Of a stretch of DNA of 64,000 nt, positions 36,280-49,662 are shown piece after piece. A model generated the notes under the pieces. It ran no database searches, was not told the origin of the DNA, and worked only from the letters and a program-made list of their open reading frames with translations. The stretch's first letter is position 1. Every line of letters begins with the position of its first letter. The stretch is from assembly GCA_009602735.1 (NCBI GenBank), contig WELA01012532.1:144840-208839 (forward strand), written 5' to 3'. Origin of the DNA: Mesotaenium endlicherianum (Eukaryota > Streptophyta > Zygnematophyceae > Zygnematales > Mesotaeniaceae). Position numbers and translations under genes: made by a program.

Positions 36280-36700
36280 GCCGACAAATTTCAGCACTGT
36301 GAGGGTGCAAAATAAGGAAGGTGCGCGGAAGTTCAACAACTGGCCTGCCCCCAACATTTAGTTGGATACAGGTGCACAACCAATTATCCTGGGAAGACGA
36401 GCCGTGAAGGCCCTGGGATTAACAGCAAGGGACCTGAAAGAGAGTCCTTCCCAGTTGAGGATTGCATCGGGGAAAATTACCAAGTCTTGCGGAGTCAAAC
36501 GCAAGCCAGTGAGAATCACAATTAACTCGAGGAAACCTGAGGAGGCGTCATTGTGCATTGAATGCACTATGACGGAGGCCGAGAACTATGACGTGTTGTT
36601 AGGGACAGAAGCTCTGATCCCTCTGGGTATGGTTATTGATCTGCGAAAGCAGAAAGAAACCTACCAGCAAACTAATAGGCAACCAGCGATCAAAATTCTT
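36280..36700 (+). mobile_element. A3 protease remains
   Basis: LDTGAQPIILGRRAVKALG near 36362-36420 matches the A2 retropepsin. The following residues align with A2 through GTEALIPLGMVIDLRK. Broken. Confidence 0.8.
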
Positions 36701-37009
36701 GTAAAAATGGTGTGCCACAGTGAGGCAAGTTACGGAATCTTGAACTGTTGCGTCACCACCGAGTACCCAGAACTCTATGACATGCTGATGAAGAAGGAGG
36801 AGACGGAATATTCCAATATTAACATACCCCTACCCTTGACCTGGCAGCCACACAGGATGGCACATTTAGAAGCAGTGAGTAACCTGGATCATGGCTCGCA
36901 AGAGCTACTACCCGTACCTTATCTGGTTACTTCAGCACTGAACTTGATGCCAGGGGTGGAGCCGATATCTCAAGCGACTGTCAGGATGGAGAATCCATTT
37001 CGAGAGACT

Positions 37010-37965
37010 GAAGTGACGGTGCTGGAACTATTTGGAAGAGTGGGATCGGGCACTATTGCGCTGATCCAAAGAGATATCAAGGTATCAAAGGTCCTTCATG
37101 TGGATAATGATGAAGACCCTTTTTGCTCTTTTCAGGAAGCGATGGGCCAATTGCAAGCAATGTGTCATTTTCAGAACTTGGCACCTACTACGCAGCAGGT
37201 GGAGCGCATGGCTGATGGATGCATTATGAACGTCAGGCTGGAAAGCTTGAACCCATACCAGATTGATTGGCTGTTTGCCGAATTTCCTTGCCAGCCATTC
37301 TCTCAAGCGAGAAGCCAAAAGGGCTTCAGCGGTCACCGAACGTAACACTGGGAAAGATTGTGAAAATCATCCAGTCATTGCAAGAACGATAGCAACAGTA
37401 CCCACCAGTATACGTGATTGAGAATGTTCATCCAGGATTGGACTATAAGAAGATGAAGCCCGGAGCCCCATGGCTGATTTTTTATTCTACTTTGGGGCAT
37501 CATATTCTATTGAACAATGCAAGGCACGGAGAATTGTCTCAACGAGCTCGGATATTCTGGACAAATGGTATGCCTATCGAACATTTGCAAGCTATGGAGA
37601 CAATTTCACAACGACCCTCCAATGCAAGAAGCGTGGGAGAAGTACTGGGAGTAATTATCAGACCAGGACATACATACCCGCAGTTTAGTATCAATGAGTC
37701 AGGACAACCAAGAGTTGTTCTACCTACCTTCACAGCTTACCCAGAGTCACGTGCTTTCACGAAAGGAGGAGCTGGAATGGTAAGAGATCTCGCTGCAGAC
37801 TCTCTTTGGCAAGAACCATGGGCTATGGAAAAGGAAAATTGTTTGGGACTCCTAGACACGATTGTGGTAAACGTCATCCAAAGACTGGGAAGGACTGGCG
37901 CACCCAAGGTGTTTGCAACATGATTGAGCAACACACTATGACTTGGTTGCTAGAGACCATTATGA
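37010..37965 (+). mobile_element. A3 cytosine-5 DNA methyltransferase remains
   Basis: The same domain as in A2, recognisable by motif I (VLELF, with GTIALIQ), motif IV FPCQPFSQA (about 37285-37315), motif VI VIENVHPG (about 37416-37440), motif VIII SQRARIFWTNG (about 37535-37570) and the block PRVVLPTFTAYPESRAF (about 37708-37760). Motif VIII here shows the QxR form. A second, diverged copy confirms that the DNMT belongs to the family rather than to a chance insertion. Broken. Confidence 0.85.
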
Positions 37966-37979
37966 CTTGGCAAAAATTG

Positions 37980-40120
37980 ACTTTTGCCAACAAGCCCATG
38001 CCCAGGACCCCGACGGTAATGTGCGGAAGGTGGGCGGTGCCTACTTCAGACCAGAGGGTGGAACGGAATGTTCGGCAACGCCGGGACATAACTCCTATGC
38101 GCAGAAATGCAGCTGGAGAACCCAGAGGTACCCACCTACCACTCAAAAAAGCGGCAATGGTTGAATTAGGACGCTACCGTGAATTGATTGAGCACATAGA
38201 TAGGCGAATAGCTGTGGCGCTGGAAAGAGGCAATACGCCTATGGCCAAAGGAGTCCCCAGCACTGAGACTCCACCATCAAGCAAGGGAGCAGCTATTCAA
38301 GCTCCTCCTCTTGTGCTATCAGAGCCAGAAACCGACGACGAGTCAGCCTCGCCACCTTGGCTAACAAAGGCACCAGCTCGGATGCTGAGAGGGTCACAAC
38401 CCAAAAGGGATGAAACGCCTACGCGTCCACAACCACCAAGACAGGAGCAAACTCCTCCAAGAGGAGAAGGTGGAAATTTTGATACAAACACAAGTCCACA
38501 GGCAATCGGAAATGGACATTACTGGGAGGCAAGCTTGAGTAGTTGGGAAGCTAACCAACGCTACCTATCATCTTCATCAAAACAAGAATGGCCGAATGGA
38601 ACCCCATACTGGAGCTTGTCAAATGACCAAAATCGTTGTGAGCGTCAGTGCAACCTTGGCGAATGGGCCGAGGCAAGCAACCAGAAGTCTGCCAACTCTG
38701 GAGGGTCTGGAAAGACTATATGCCTGGAACTGACTATCAAAAGGTATGACGAGGTGGAAGTAAATGGGCGTCAAGAGGACGACGCAAAGTTGACTAATGA
38801 AGAACGCCAGATGACGACAGTCTGCTTAATTGTTGGAAACATTACCAGGCAAACTATGGATCAGCTACTAGAAGCAGATGTTGATCGTCGCAAAGAAGAG
38901 CAGGCAACTCAAGTGGTGCACTCGCTGCAGCATGCAATGATGAACATGGCCAACCTCAACACAGAAGATGACGGGGAACCGTCACTACCGGGATTAGAGG
39001 AGCCAGTTGGAGCTGAGGTGGAAACGCCTACTGCGCCAGAATTCAATCTGCCGGAACTCGCATATAGAGGGGACTTAGGGAATGAAATTCCACAATTTCC
39101 TACTCCAACACTGGACCTTCAAGAGCTGCAAGAGCTCAGATTGGACGACTGAGTTGCTAACCAGTTAACGCTGGAGGGGCCCAACCCAGCGGACCTATAT
39201 GAAGACTTGAAGTCACCCACTACTAGCATCACCGCACCCGAGCTGTTCATGTCTAGAAGGCGACAACAGCCACCAAACGTGAGCGCATGTGTTGCCAAGA
39301 CAGATCAGTTGAAGGGCAGTCACTAGATCATGCCAGCAGGTCAAGAAAAGTGGCTCGTGAGGGAAACGCACCATTTAGATGGATGCTGACCCGCTATCTC
39401 AAATATCGAGGGGAACCTCGCAAGGAAGGGGCTTCCAAAGGAATTACCGCCCCACCAAAGCGTATCTTGGACATCTTGCAAAAGTAAGGGGAAGCCGGTC
39501 TTATACTAGAGCTGACGCTTTGGGAATTCACATTCCCATGGTTACGCCTTCCACCATTGGAACGTGGGGAGGAGCAGAACCTGCCCCCCCGGGCACCACA
39601 GCCGCTGAGCAAGAACTTACCGACTTGAGGAGGACAGTGCAGCGCTTGGTGGAAGAAAATGCGATGCAAAACAGGTCAACAGATCTACAGGACCATCGGT
39701 TTGTGTCACGTGGCTGGACAATCACACCACCATTCGGAGAAAATCCGGGGGTGACACTAGATCGCCTAACTACTTTGGAACGACATTGCGGTTGGAACAT
39801 TGACCCAAGGACGGCCACCCATGACGCAGCACGATGGCACACGACCACTAGTTGAGGCTGGAGGAACGGGTACCAGTTGGACCCATCAAGACGAAGAAAG
39901 ATTCCTACAGCAACCAATCAAGAGGCGGCTGAAGTTTGACTCGCATCACGAGAAATGCGGATCGCAAGGAAAAGATAGAAAAACCAAGGGTAAGGCAATC
40001 AAGCCTAAGCGTCTAGAGGAGCAGGTTGAGAAGCCTGTCACTCCACCACCAAGCAGTCAGGCTAAAAAGCCAGAGGGGAAGGGGGAGGATGAGAAACCTC
40101 CACCTAAACTCCAAGAGTAG
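37980..40120 (+). mobile_element. A3 linker between DNMT and RT
   Basis: Disordered, Pro/Glu-rich sequence equivalent to the A2 linker, including NSGGSGKTICLEL (about 38690-38730), FPTPTLDLQELQELR and PPPSSQAKKPEGK. Broken. Confidence 0.75.
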
Positions 40121-40126
40121 CAATTA

Positions 40127-40742
40127 TTGGATGCTTTTGCTGGAGAGAAGCAGCCGAAAGCTGAGACATTTGCCATTGGGAAAATGGTCTCACACCAGCA
40201 AAGAGCACAAACAAAAAAGGTGCTAAAAAAGCACCGCGAGGTGTTTGCTTTTACAAAAGAAGAAATTGGCAGAATCACTGCCAACGTGTGTGAAATCAAA
40301 CTAACCACCGATAAACCTGTTCGACTTGGGCCGCATAAGCTCAGTCAAACAGAGTGGGACAATGTGGAGAAGACCTGCCAAGAGCTGCAGAAGCTTGGAA
40401 TGATTGAAAAATCAACCTCTATACATGGTGCTCCCACAATGGTGTTCGCTAAGAAAGACTAGGATGGCAATTACACCGCCACTCGCATGTGTGGAGATTA
40501 CAGGAGGTTAAACCTCCACACAGAGCCAAATAGCTACGTGATGCCCACACCAGAGCGGTTCTTCTCTATTGCTACCACCGGAAGGTGTTCAACATCATTG
40601 ATCTGCGCTAAGGCTTCAACCAGATCCCTGTGAAAGCAGAACATCGAGGTAAGACTGCTTTTTGGACTGAAAGGGAATTATGGCAGTGGACAGTAATGCC
40701 TTTTGGATTGAAAAATGCCCCTGCTATCTTCCAAAGAAATAT
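40127..40742 (+). mobile_element. A3 reverse transcriptase, part left of B3
   Basis: The RT N-terminal part: FAFTKEEIGRITANVCEI, then SIHGAPTMVFAKKD and the MPFGLKNAPAIFQRN block. Element B3 interrupts it after 40742. Broken. Confidence 0.85.
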
Positions 40743-41462
40743 TGAAATAAATCGACTTACCAAATAGGCGATTAACAATTAATAAAGATCTTTAACTCAG
40801 CAAGTAATCTTTATGGATTTTCCGTTAACTGATTAAACGGCAAAAGGACAACACACTAGTAGTGAACAACACTCGTAAGTCAAATGCAAGTAAACTAGCA
40901 TCAATAATGCAATCAGTAAACTCATACATAAGCAAGGTTAGAAGACAGTGCGTATCAATGGCTTCTCGCCTTGGATTCAGATATCTCTCAGTAAGCTCTA
41001 CAAGAGAGTTGGCCTCGTTTCCGAATGCCGAACTCGAGAGCAATGCCTAGCATATGTACATGGAATGAGTTTACTGTTCAACGGCCAGTGCGATGGCACC
41101 GCCTACCCGGGAGTTAACCACGTTGGTAGGACCTCGGTTAACCAAATCCACCGCCATCTCCCATCATCCCGAATTGCCATCCATCATAGGGATGTCATCT
41201 GGCCATTCATCTAGCATACCACACTTAGATGCATATCGAGGCAGTTCGCTGCTACCAAGTACGGAAGTCAGCTGGCTGTCAAATAATGTGTCAGCAAGCT
41301 GACTTAAGTGGACTTCAGCCTGCTGCTTCCGGCTGAGTCATTAAACTGATATTAATTATTAAGTCCAGCAAACTGATTATCCACTAGAGTTCGGTAGGAG
41401 GAATTTAAATAACTGTTATATATAAATGAATATTATGTCTACTAATATACTGATTCATTACA
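40743..41462 (-). repeat. 3' LTR of B3
   Basis: A 720-bp LTR with TG/CA ends, preceded on the element strand by the purine tract and hairpin seen in B1. Confidence 0.93.
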
Positions 41463-41576
41463 ATCCCTCCAACTTAACTTGTTGTCGCCTCGACAACATT
41501 AAACTGCAAAAGTCTTAAATAAGGGAACTGAACCTGACCAGCGTTCTCCCACTGACTGCCTTTTCAGCCTGTCACC

Positions 41577-43193
41577 TTAAGGGGTTGTTCTTGGGGCTTC
41601 AGGATCAGGAGACGGAGATCTGGACCTAGATCTGGACAACCCTCTAGGTCTGGCAGCTGGCCTTCTAAAGAACCCCGTTTGCTCTAAAGTTGGACCTCGA
41701 GGAGAACGAAGGATGGTAGCCTGCTCTTCACCCACTTGGGTGTTGATCCCCACATAGACAGGCATTCCAGTAAGATGCTGAAATACATTGGCTAGAGGTA
41801 CATGCCTCTGAGCGGAGGGGGAGGCCGGCATACCTCTGGCCCACCCGCGTGTCCCTCTTCTGGCACCCCTGTTCTCTGGGGATTTCTGCCTGTGTCTGCT
41901 GTCCAGTACAGTCAGATCAGCTTCTTCCCCTGCTTGGGCAGGTGGGCTGGGGGAGCGAGTGCGGGGTCCAGTTGCCTCCATGACGGGGGTCACATTCCAA
42001 ATACCTGATCGTGGTTCTTTAGGAAGTGCCCCTGCCTGCCCCTGGGTATCCTGAGTACCACCTGCTGATGCTTCTCCTCTGCCTTGTTCTTCTTCCTCAT
42101 CCTCCTCATCCTCCTCCTCGGAGAGTGTAGGAGTCTCGTCCACTAAGTCGTCCTGCTCCCTAGTGGACATGGAGTAGTCTACTCACCTCCCTTTCTTAGG
42201 GCGCGCTGGAGGTTGCTTGGCCTTCAGCCTGCTGATATCTATCCGGCCTGCATTTTTCGCCCATTTGACGAAGGCATGCTTTTCCTTAGAGAAGTAGTCT
42301 CTTCTCCTGCTCCTATGCTCCTTGGTCTCTGCATTCATATTGCTCAGGCAACCATTCAGCCTGGGGTCCCAAGGAGCAATGTGAGGTGGAACGATGAGAT
42401 AGCCGTCTAGGCCATAGTGGAAGTCATCCGGTTGGGCTCGGTCACACTCCTTCTTCTTATTTGTGACGGTCATCCACCTCCAGTCTGTTGGCTGTTGGTA
42501 GTACTGGGGTCCGTGCTCAGCCTTCCTCAGTTTACACGGGAACCAGTGGGGAGAGAACATCTGCTGTCCTGCTTCCCTAGCCAAGTACTCCCAGCTCCTT
42601 CTCTCAACTTCATTGTAAGCTGGCAGTAGTGTGAGGTAGAATACCGTATCCATAAAGCTATCGGGCCGCATGCTCACCATCCGGATGAGTCTCTGATCTC
42701 CCATTATTCGCGGTACGGAGACCGGCTTGTCTTCTGAATCATCTGCAAAGTACCGGGCCTGCTTTGCTGTATAGCCCACTATCTTGGCATAATCCTCGTA
42801 GAGGACCACACAAGTGTGTGTCTCGATGTACCTATCCAGTGTTGCAGCTCCTTCCCTCTGTAGCAGTGTTGTCTGTTCCAGCTTGTTGATCTCCTGGGCT
42901 GCCAGCAATGCTTTCTTCAGGTTATCAAAGTTTTGGCCACCCACCACAATATACCTGTAAGTGGCCAAGCTCTTCTGTCTGTCCGCATCAATCTTTTTCC
43001 TTTTCTCCTCCTCTGCCGCTGCCGCTTCTTCTTGTTGTTTCTTCTGTCTCGCCTCCTCAGCTTTCCTGAGGTTTTCCGCTTCCTGATCCTTCTTCCTCTG
43101 TGCCTCTTTCGCCGCCTCTTGTTGTCTGCGGACCCTTTCTTGTTCTCTCCTAGTGAGGGACGTCGCCGCCAGCTCCTTGTGGTATTGCTCCAT
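41577..43193 (-). mobile_element. B3 ORF3 remains
   Basis: The counterpart of B1 ORF3: charged coiled coil, unrecognised central domain, acidic stretch and RS-rich tail all present. Its 5' flank is interrupted by solo LTR F. Broken. Confidence 0.88.
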
Positions 43194-43264
43194 TGTCCTC
43201 CTAGAGTTAGTAGGATATGGACCTTTGTCATAGGGATTGCAGGCAGGAAGTATGTCAGTATTAG

Positions 43265-43767
43265 TGTAGTGATATGAGTTATTATATATTAGTTTGCATA
43301 TATTTTAATGTTTTCAAATATATTTGGAGTAGTATTGTGTGGAGTCAAGTGTGAATAGGTACTCTAGTAACTTGGTTCATGTCCATTGAACCTTCCAAGG
43401 CATTTTCGAAGTTAGAGGAAAGACCTAGAAGAACTCCATGTGGCAAAAGTCAGATGTGCCATTTTTAGGTCAAAAGGACATGTGTACATTATTCTAGAAA
43501 GAGGTGGCAAGTTTTGGGATGTGTTGGGTGCCAACACATCAACATACACTTTCCTAGAAATTACTTACGTAGCAAGTATATAAACAAGAGCTAGAACATA
43601 GAAAGACATTCCAGAATCACTCTTGTACTTGCCAAAATCCAAAAATATATTAACTTTCAAGAAGCCATCTCTCTTTCAAGAAGCTACCACTTGTGTTCAA
43701 AGATCCTTGTCTTGAATAGATAAAGTATTATATTTCACTGAGTACTTTATCTATCTGTTTCACTACA
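43265..43767. repeat. Solo LTR F inside B3
   Basis: A 503-bp insert with perfect 8-bp inverted ends (TGTAGTGA and TCACTACA) and the direct repeat ATTAG on both sides (43260-43264, 43768-43772). B1 and B2 lack it. A TATA-like GTATATAAAC lies near 43578, so the likely LTR orientation is plus. It belongs to a family different from A, B, C and E. Confidence 0.85.
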
Positions 43768-44083
43768 ATTAGTATGGTGGATTTGCTCCTGTTTACCTTA
43801 CAGGATGATTGCTAAAAGTTGACGTAGTTGCGGTGCGCTCAACATAAACGTATGAATGTGTTTTAGGGTGAGTTAAGTGATGTATTGCTGTGCGAGGCCC
43901 TTTTTCTTTCAGCTGAAGGTGCTTTATGTGGGCGAGGCTGTCCCATCTGTCACTACGCTGACACTTAGGATTCACGTAACTGTCCCTTTACCGCTCTCGC
44001 TCACTAACTGTCATATATTTTCCCCTCCAACTTAAATGGAGACAGGACCGCTTGTCACCTTCTCGTGTCAACTGAAATCACAG

Positions 44084-47000
44084 TTATGAAGGGGCTCCAG
44101 TCGCCCGAAGGTGGAACCGTTTCAACGCCCCTTTGGCATTGGTCAAATGGTTCTTAAATTCCCAAGTGTCCTCGGAGGCATTGTAACCCTTCCATCGAAT
44201 GAGGTATTTCGTGACATATTTAGACGATCGACGGACCGAGCGCGCGTCTAAAATCTCCTCAACCTCATATTCGTCAAAGTCGCCGTCCCTGACAGCGGGG
44301 ACCGGTCCCGGTTGGACAGGTAATCGACCTGTGAACAGTGTATCACCTTTGATGTATGGTTCCAGGAAGGAGACATTAAAGACCGGGTGACCCTTGTATT
44401 CGGCTGACATGTTCAGTTTGTAAGCATTCTGACCGACACGACGCACCACCAAAAATGGACCGACCCAGACAGGGCCAAGCTTTGTCTTGACCACACCAGG
44501 AAGGTACAGGTGCTGAGAATGCAGTTTGACTAAATCGCCTTCTAAAAATGTCAGCTCCCGACGGTGTTGATTAGCGTATTTTTGTTGGTTTTGTTGGGCT
44601 TTGTGCAGGTTTTGTTGAACTTCTGACACGGTGTCAGCAAACTCCTGAGTTAACTGGAGGGAGATCGGATTGTCAACCCCTTCAGGGTAAGTTAAAGACT
44701 CCCTTAGCACATCTAGAGGGGATTTAGGGAATCTCCCCAGGCTGAGTTCAGAAGGAGTCTTGCCCGTTGACGCGTGCACCGTACTGTTGACCGCAAACTG
44801 AATTTGAGGCAACAGGTCATCCTAATTATTTTGTTTTTGGTTAATATATGCTCTCAGCACCTCCTGCAGAACTTGGTTAGTTCTTTCAGTCTGCCCATCA
44901 GTCAGAGGGTGGTTAGCTGTGCTGAGCAGCTGTTTGACTCCCATTAACCCCATTAAAGCTCTCCAGAACTTAGAGGTAAATGTTGAGTCTCTGTCTGAAA
45001 TGATGTTAGAGGGAAGCCCATGTTGGCATACTACATGGTTGTAGAACTGTCTCGCTGTTTCGAGTGCAGTCACTTTGACAGTTGTGGGGATAAAAATGAC
45101 CATTTTTATCAGCTTATCCACGACTACCGGGATCGAATCATGCCCATTGGCAGTTTTTGGTAGTGTGACCACCCAGTCCAGGGATATAGTTTCCCAGCGT
45201 CCAGCTGGGATGGGGAGTGGTTGCAAGAGACCTTCCGGTGGTGTGTGCCTAGACTTATTCTTTTGAAACTGATCACAGGACTTTACATATTTTAAGACCT
45301 CCCGGGGCAACCCCTCCCAATGATAATGTTTTGCCAGTTTTCCAACTGTTTTGGCCTGCCCCAAATGTCCACCCAGGAGACTGTCATGCGCTTGACTCAG
45401 TAAGAGAGACCTTATTTCCAAGTTATTAGGAATGACCAGCTTCAGCCTGGCTGAAGTGGTTTCAGTCACCCAGACCCCTCCCTTAAGCTTATACCCGAGT
45501 GCAGTAGCACGACACCTACCAGTAGTGGGGCTAGGCTCAAATGTTGGGTCAGAAAGGTAGGCTTTCCTAAGTTGTTCAAGGAAGGACTTTTTCACCTTTA
45601 GTGAAGTGAGTGCACACAGGACTTTATCTACAGCATGCTGACTAAAGTTCCTTTCTTGCAAGTCAGGTCTTCTAGAGAGTGCATCAGCAGGATTCAACTT
45701 CCCTGGTTTGTAGTCGATCTGGACTTGGAACTGCTCCAGCATCTGGCTCCAGCGGTTCTCCCTCCTCGACAGCTTGGACTTCTTCTGAAAGTGGGTCAGA
45801 GCTAGATGATCTGTAATCACCTTAAAAGCTTTACCATGTAAGTATGCTCTCCACTGTTTGAGTACATGAATGATAGCTAGCAGCTCTTTATCATGCACTG
45901 GATAATTAATCTCCGCTGGATTAAATTTCATAGACTCGTACAACACAAGATGCCACTCCTGCCGTACCTTACCATCATTTGTGCTTTTGTCAACAGGCTG
46001 CAAGAAAATAGCACCCATGGCAAAGTCAGAGGCATCAGTGACCACCTGCATCGGTTTGCTTGGTCATACACGGCTAGCAATGGGGCAGAAGAAAGGGCAT
46101 CTTTAAGGGTCTGGAAGGCAGCCTGTTGCTCTTCCCCCCACACATACCCTATGTCCTTCTTAGTAAGGTCAGTCAATTAACTGGCCTTTGTGGTATAATT
46201 CTCATTAAATCTCCTATAGTAGTTAGCCAATTCGAGGAAGGATCTAACTTTAGAGACAGACTGTGGTACTGGCCAGTCCCTTATGGTGTGGACTTTGTTA
46301 GGATCCACACTGATGCCGTCTTTACTGACAACGTGGCCTAAGAATTCAATACTTTCCTTAAAGAAATCACACTTGCTCATTTTAGCATATAAGTGATTTC
46401 TTCTCAAAGTGTCGAGGACTGTCTTTAAGTGTTCAACGTGCTGAGCTTCATCTTTAAAGGAAATTAAAATATCATCCAGGAAAACTTGCACAAACTTATC
46501 CAAATAAGGCCTGAAAATGTCATTCATAGCACCCATGAAGGTCGCAGGATCATTTGTCAGTCCAAATGGCATCACGTTGAACTCGTAGTGTCCATAACGT
46601 GTGCGGAAGGCAGTCTTGTGTTCATCCCCTTCAGCAATTCTGAATTGATAATAACCACTTTTGAGATCTATCTTATTGAACACATCAACACGAGACAGGG
46701 TATCAAGCAAGTCCTCGATTCTGGGTAAAGCATACTTGTTCTTTACCGTAACTCTGTTCAGGGCTCTGTAATCCACCATATCCGCACACTCTCATTCTTT
46801 TTCTTAACAAATAGGATGGGTGCGCCGTAAGGTGATTTACTGGGAGAAATATAGCCATTTTCCTTGAGCTCTGCAATCTGTGTTCTCGACTTCTCGCTCT
46901 CTGCATAAGACAAGCCATAAGTGCGTTGCCAGGGTGGCTGACTCTCAGGTAATAAATGAATCCTAGGGGGTAGTCTTGGAGGCATATTAAATACATTTGT

Positions 47001-47486
47001 GTACTGAGCAACAATTATTGCAGCAGTAGGGTGCTCCGGAGGGCTAACTTTTTTCTCAACCATTTCTTCAGGTTGAGGAGGTACCTCTCTTAGCAGCAGA
47101 CAGATCATTCTGTCTTCCTTCTGGTTCCAGCTTATGACGAACTCCATTGCATTCAGCAACTTGCATCCTTCTAGAAGCCTCTTCTTTTCCTGACTTTCGC
47201 ATTGTTCTCTTGACGTAGCAAAGAAATGATGGACATCAGGTGGAACAAGAGCATCCAGAGTGTGCACTCTCTGGACGTCTATATTGCTAATGGTCTCCTT
47301 TATCTGGTTGTCAGGCATGCATGGTGAATCCAGTTCTGCAGAACCCATAATACCTGCTACGTGGGCAGCTAGCGGCGACTCACTATCTCTAGCATCCTCA
47401 CAGTCAGTGGACTGGATTACTGACTGTTGCTGTCTTTTAAAGGCTGGTCTTTTCTCTCGACCTTCGGTAGGTGCTTGACTAGACAC
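44084..47486 (-). mobile_element. B3 pol remains
   Basis: Protease-side sequence, RT, RNase H, integrase and chromodomain are recognisable by direct comparison with B1, in the same order. Broken. Confidence 0.9.
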
Positions 47487-48903
47487 TGATCTCTATAGTG
47501 GCCCAACTGCTGACAATGGTAGCAAACGGATTTTGATGAGGCTGGTCTCGGCTTAGTCCTACCACCACCTCTTCCATAGCCGCCTCGAGAGAAACCACCT
47601 CTACCTCTAGACTGTATGGCATTACATTCATACTCATATCCATCACCCTGATCATCCTCAGCCTGGTCTCCTTCAATTGCATCGTAGGAACCGTGGAGCT
47701 TTTTGACAATCTTAGACACCAAAGCATTACTGTGGCGCTTGTTATTGAACAGCTGCTGATCCCAGGCATCAGCATCCTGGATCAAGTCAGCCAGTTTCTC
47801 ATACTTCTTCTCAGCAAAATGACCAGAGACCTCGGCTGTCAAGCCATACCTGAAGTATGCTATCCTATACCGTTCTGGCAAATCTGGCTGCTTCATCATG
47901 TTCTCTTGGAACTTTTGAGCAAACTCAGCAACTGAAGTGGTCTGCTTCAGTGTCAGGGAGATCATCGCATAGATAGCTTTCTCCTGCTGGTTGATGACAT
48001 CAAACTTCTCATGCAACTTCTCGACAAACTCTACCCACGTAGGGTCACCGAGCAGCCGAGCCATACGCTCTTCCTTCAAGTAAAGCCACCAGTCTGCGGC
48101 ACTGCCTTTTAGTAGCGCACCGGTGTGCCTGACCTTCTCGTGATCTTGCAGTTCTAGGTAGTTCTCCAGCCACTGCTCAACATCCGCGAGAAACTTGATC
48201 AGGTAATATTTTCTGTTGCCCTCAGGATCATATTCTTGGGGAGGTTTCGGCTTGGGCTTACTAGGCCCTCGGCCACCACCAATAGTGGTTTGAGACCCCA
48301 GTTGGTCTCTGTCCCAGAGTAGNACAGTAGAGACATTATGATTCTTTTGTCCTCCTGTTGGGACTGATACATGGTCGCCATTTGCGACTGCATTTGAACG
48401 AACAATGCTCCCAAGTCTACACTCTGGGGTGGTAGATTAGCAAATGCAGCAGCAGCATTGGCATCTACTCGCTGAGTAGTGTCCTCAACAGTCCCCATCG
48501 CTCCTGCAGTAGCAAATCCTGCCGCATTCAGCCGGTCACGTATTTGACCTAGGGGTACATTGAGTTGTACAGCAGGAGGTGGGTTCAGAACATTGGCCCT
48601 TGATGCCATAAGTTCCTCAACAGTGCGCACGTCAGCTGGCTGTCCTTCCCTCCTTTCTGTATCTTCAGCGGCCTTTGCTAATCGTTCAGCTTCTAATTTG
48701 GCTCTCTCCTCCTCAGCTTGCTATGCTGCGACTGCGGCAATAGCAGCTGCCTCATCAGCAGCCTCTCTAGCTGCAGTATCTGCCAGTGCTTCTGAATAGG
48801 TACGGGTTCCCGCTATATGGCTTTCCGCTTGGTTTTCGACATTCTCGTCATCCTGGTTCTCCATGCCTCGGGAGTTGCTAGTTTGAGACCTTGTCCTTGC
48901 CAT
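47417..48903 (-). mobile_element. B3 gag remains
   Basis: It has the [17 protein letters not shown] start, the capsid region, the Arg/Gly patch and the zinc knuckle CYHCQQLGHYRDQC. Broken. Confidence 0.9.
48323..48323. other. Single N at an assembly join in B3
   Basis: The N sits between CAGAGTAG and ACAGTAGAG. B1 has a shorter sequence at the same place, so a few bases are repeated across the join. Confidence 0.75.
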
Positions 48904-48937
48904 ACAAAGAAGACTGTGATAACTGCTCCGATACCAC

Positions 48938-49657
48938 TGAAATGAATCGACTTACCAAATAGGCGATTAACAATCAGTAAAGATCTTTATATCAGCAAGT
49001 AATCGTTATGGATTTTCCGTTAACTGATTAAACGGCAAAAAGACAACACACTAGCAGTGAACAACACTCGTAAGTCAAATGCAAGTAAACTAGCATCAAT
49101 AATGCAATCAGTAAACTCATACATAAGCAAGGTTAGAAGACAGTGCGTATCAATGGCTTCTCGCCTTGGATTCAGATATCTCTCAGTAAGCTGTACAAGA
49201 GAGTTGGCCTCGTTTCTGAATGCCGAACTCGAGAGCAATGCCTAGCATATGTACATGGAATGGGTTTACTGTTCAACGGCCAGTGCGATGGCACCGCCTA
49301 CCCGGGAGTTAACCACGTTGGTAGGACCTCGGTTAATCAAATCCACCGCCATCTCCCATCATCCCGAATTGCCATCCATCATAGGGATGTCATCTGGCCA
49401 TTCATCTAGCATATCGTACTTAGATGCATATCGAGGCAGTTCGCTGCTACCGAGTACGGAAGTCAGCTGGCTGTCAAATAATGTGTCAGCAAGCTGACTT
49501 AAGTGGACTTCAGCCTGCTGCTTCCGGCTGAGTCATTAATCTGATATTAACTATTAAGTCCAGCAGACTGATTATCCACTAGAGTTCAGTATGCTGAACT
49601 TAAATAACTGCTATATGTAAATGAATATTATATCTATTAATATACTGATTCATTACA
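48938..49657 (-). repeat. 5' LTR of B3
   Basis: A 720-bp LTR adjoining the primer-binding complement GCTCCGATACCA on the plus strand. Confidence 0.93.
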
Positions 49658-49662
49658 AATAT

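Larger units (their letters stand above)
40743..49657 (-). mobile_element. B3: chromovirus inserted in A3 (fossil)
   Basis: A third B copy, minus strand, 8.9 kb. 5' LTR 48938-49657, primer-binding complement 48925-48937, gag about 48903-47420, pol about 47490-44084, ORF3 about 43190-41577, 3' LTR 40743-41462. It is flanked by AATAT (40738-40742 and 49658-49662). By eye the LTRs differ at roughly 4 % of positions, somewhat more than those of B1. It is broken, with about eight breaks, and carries solo LTR F. A single N at 48323 marks an assembly join. Confidence 0.94.
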
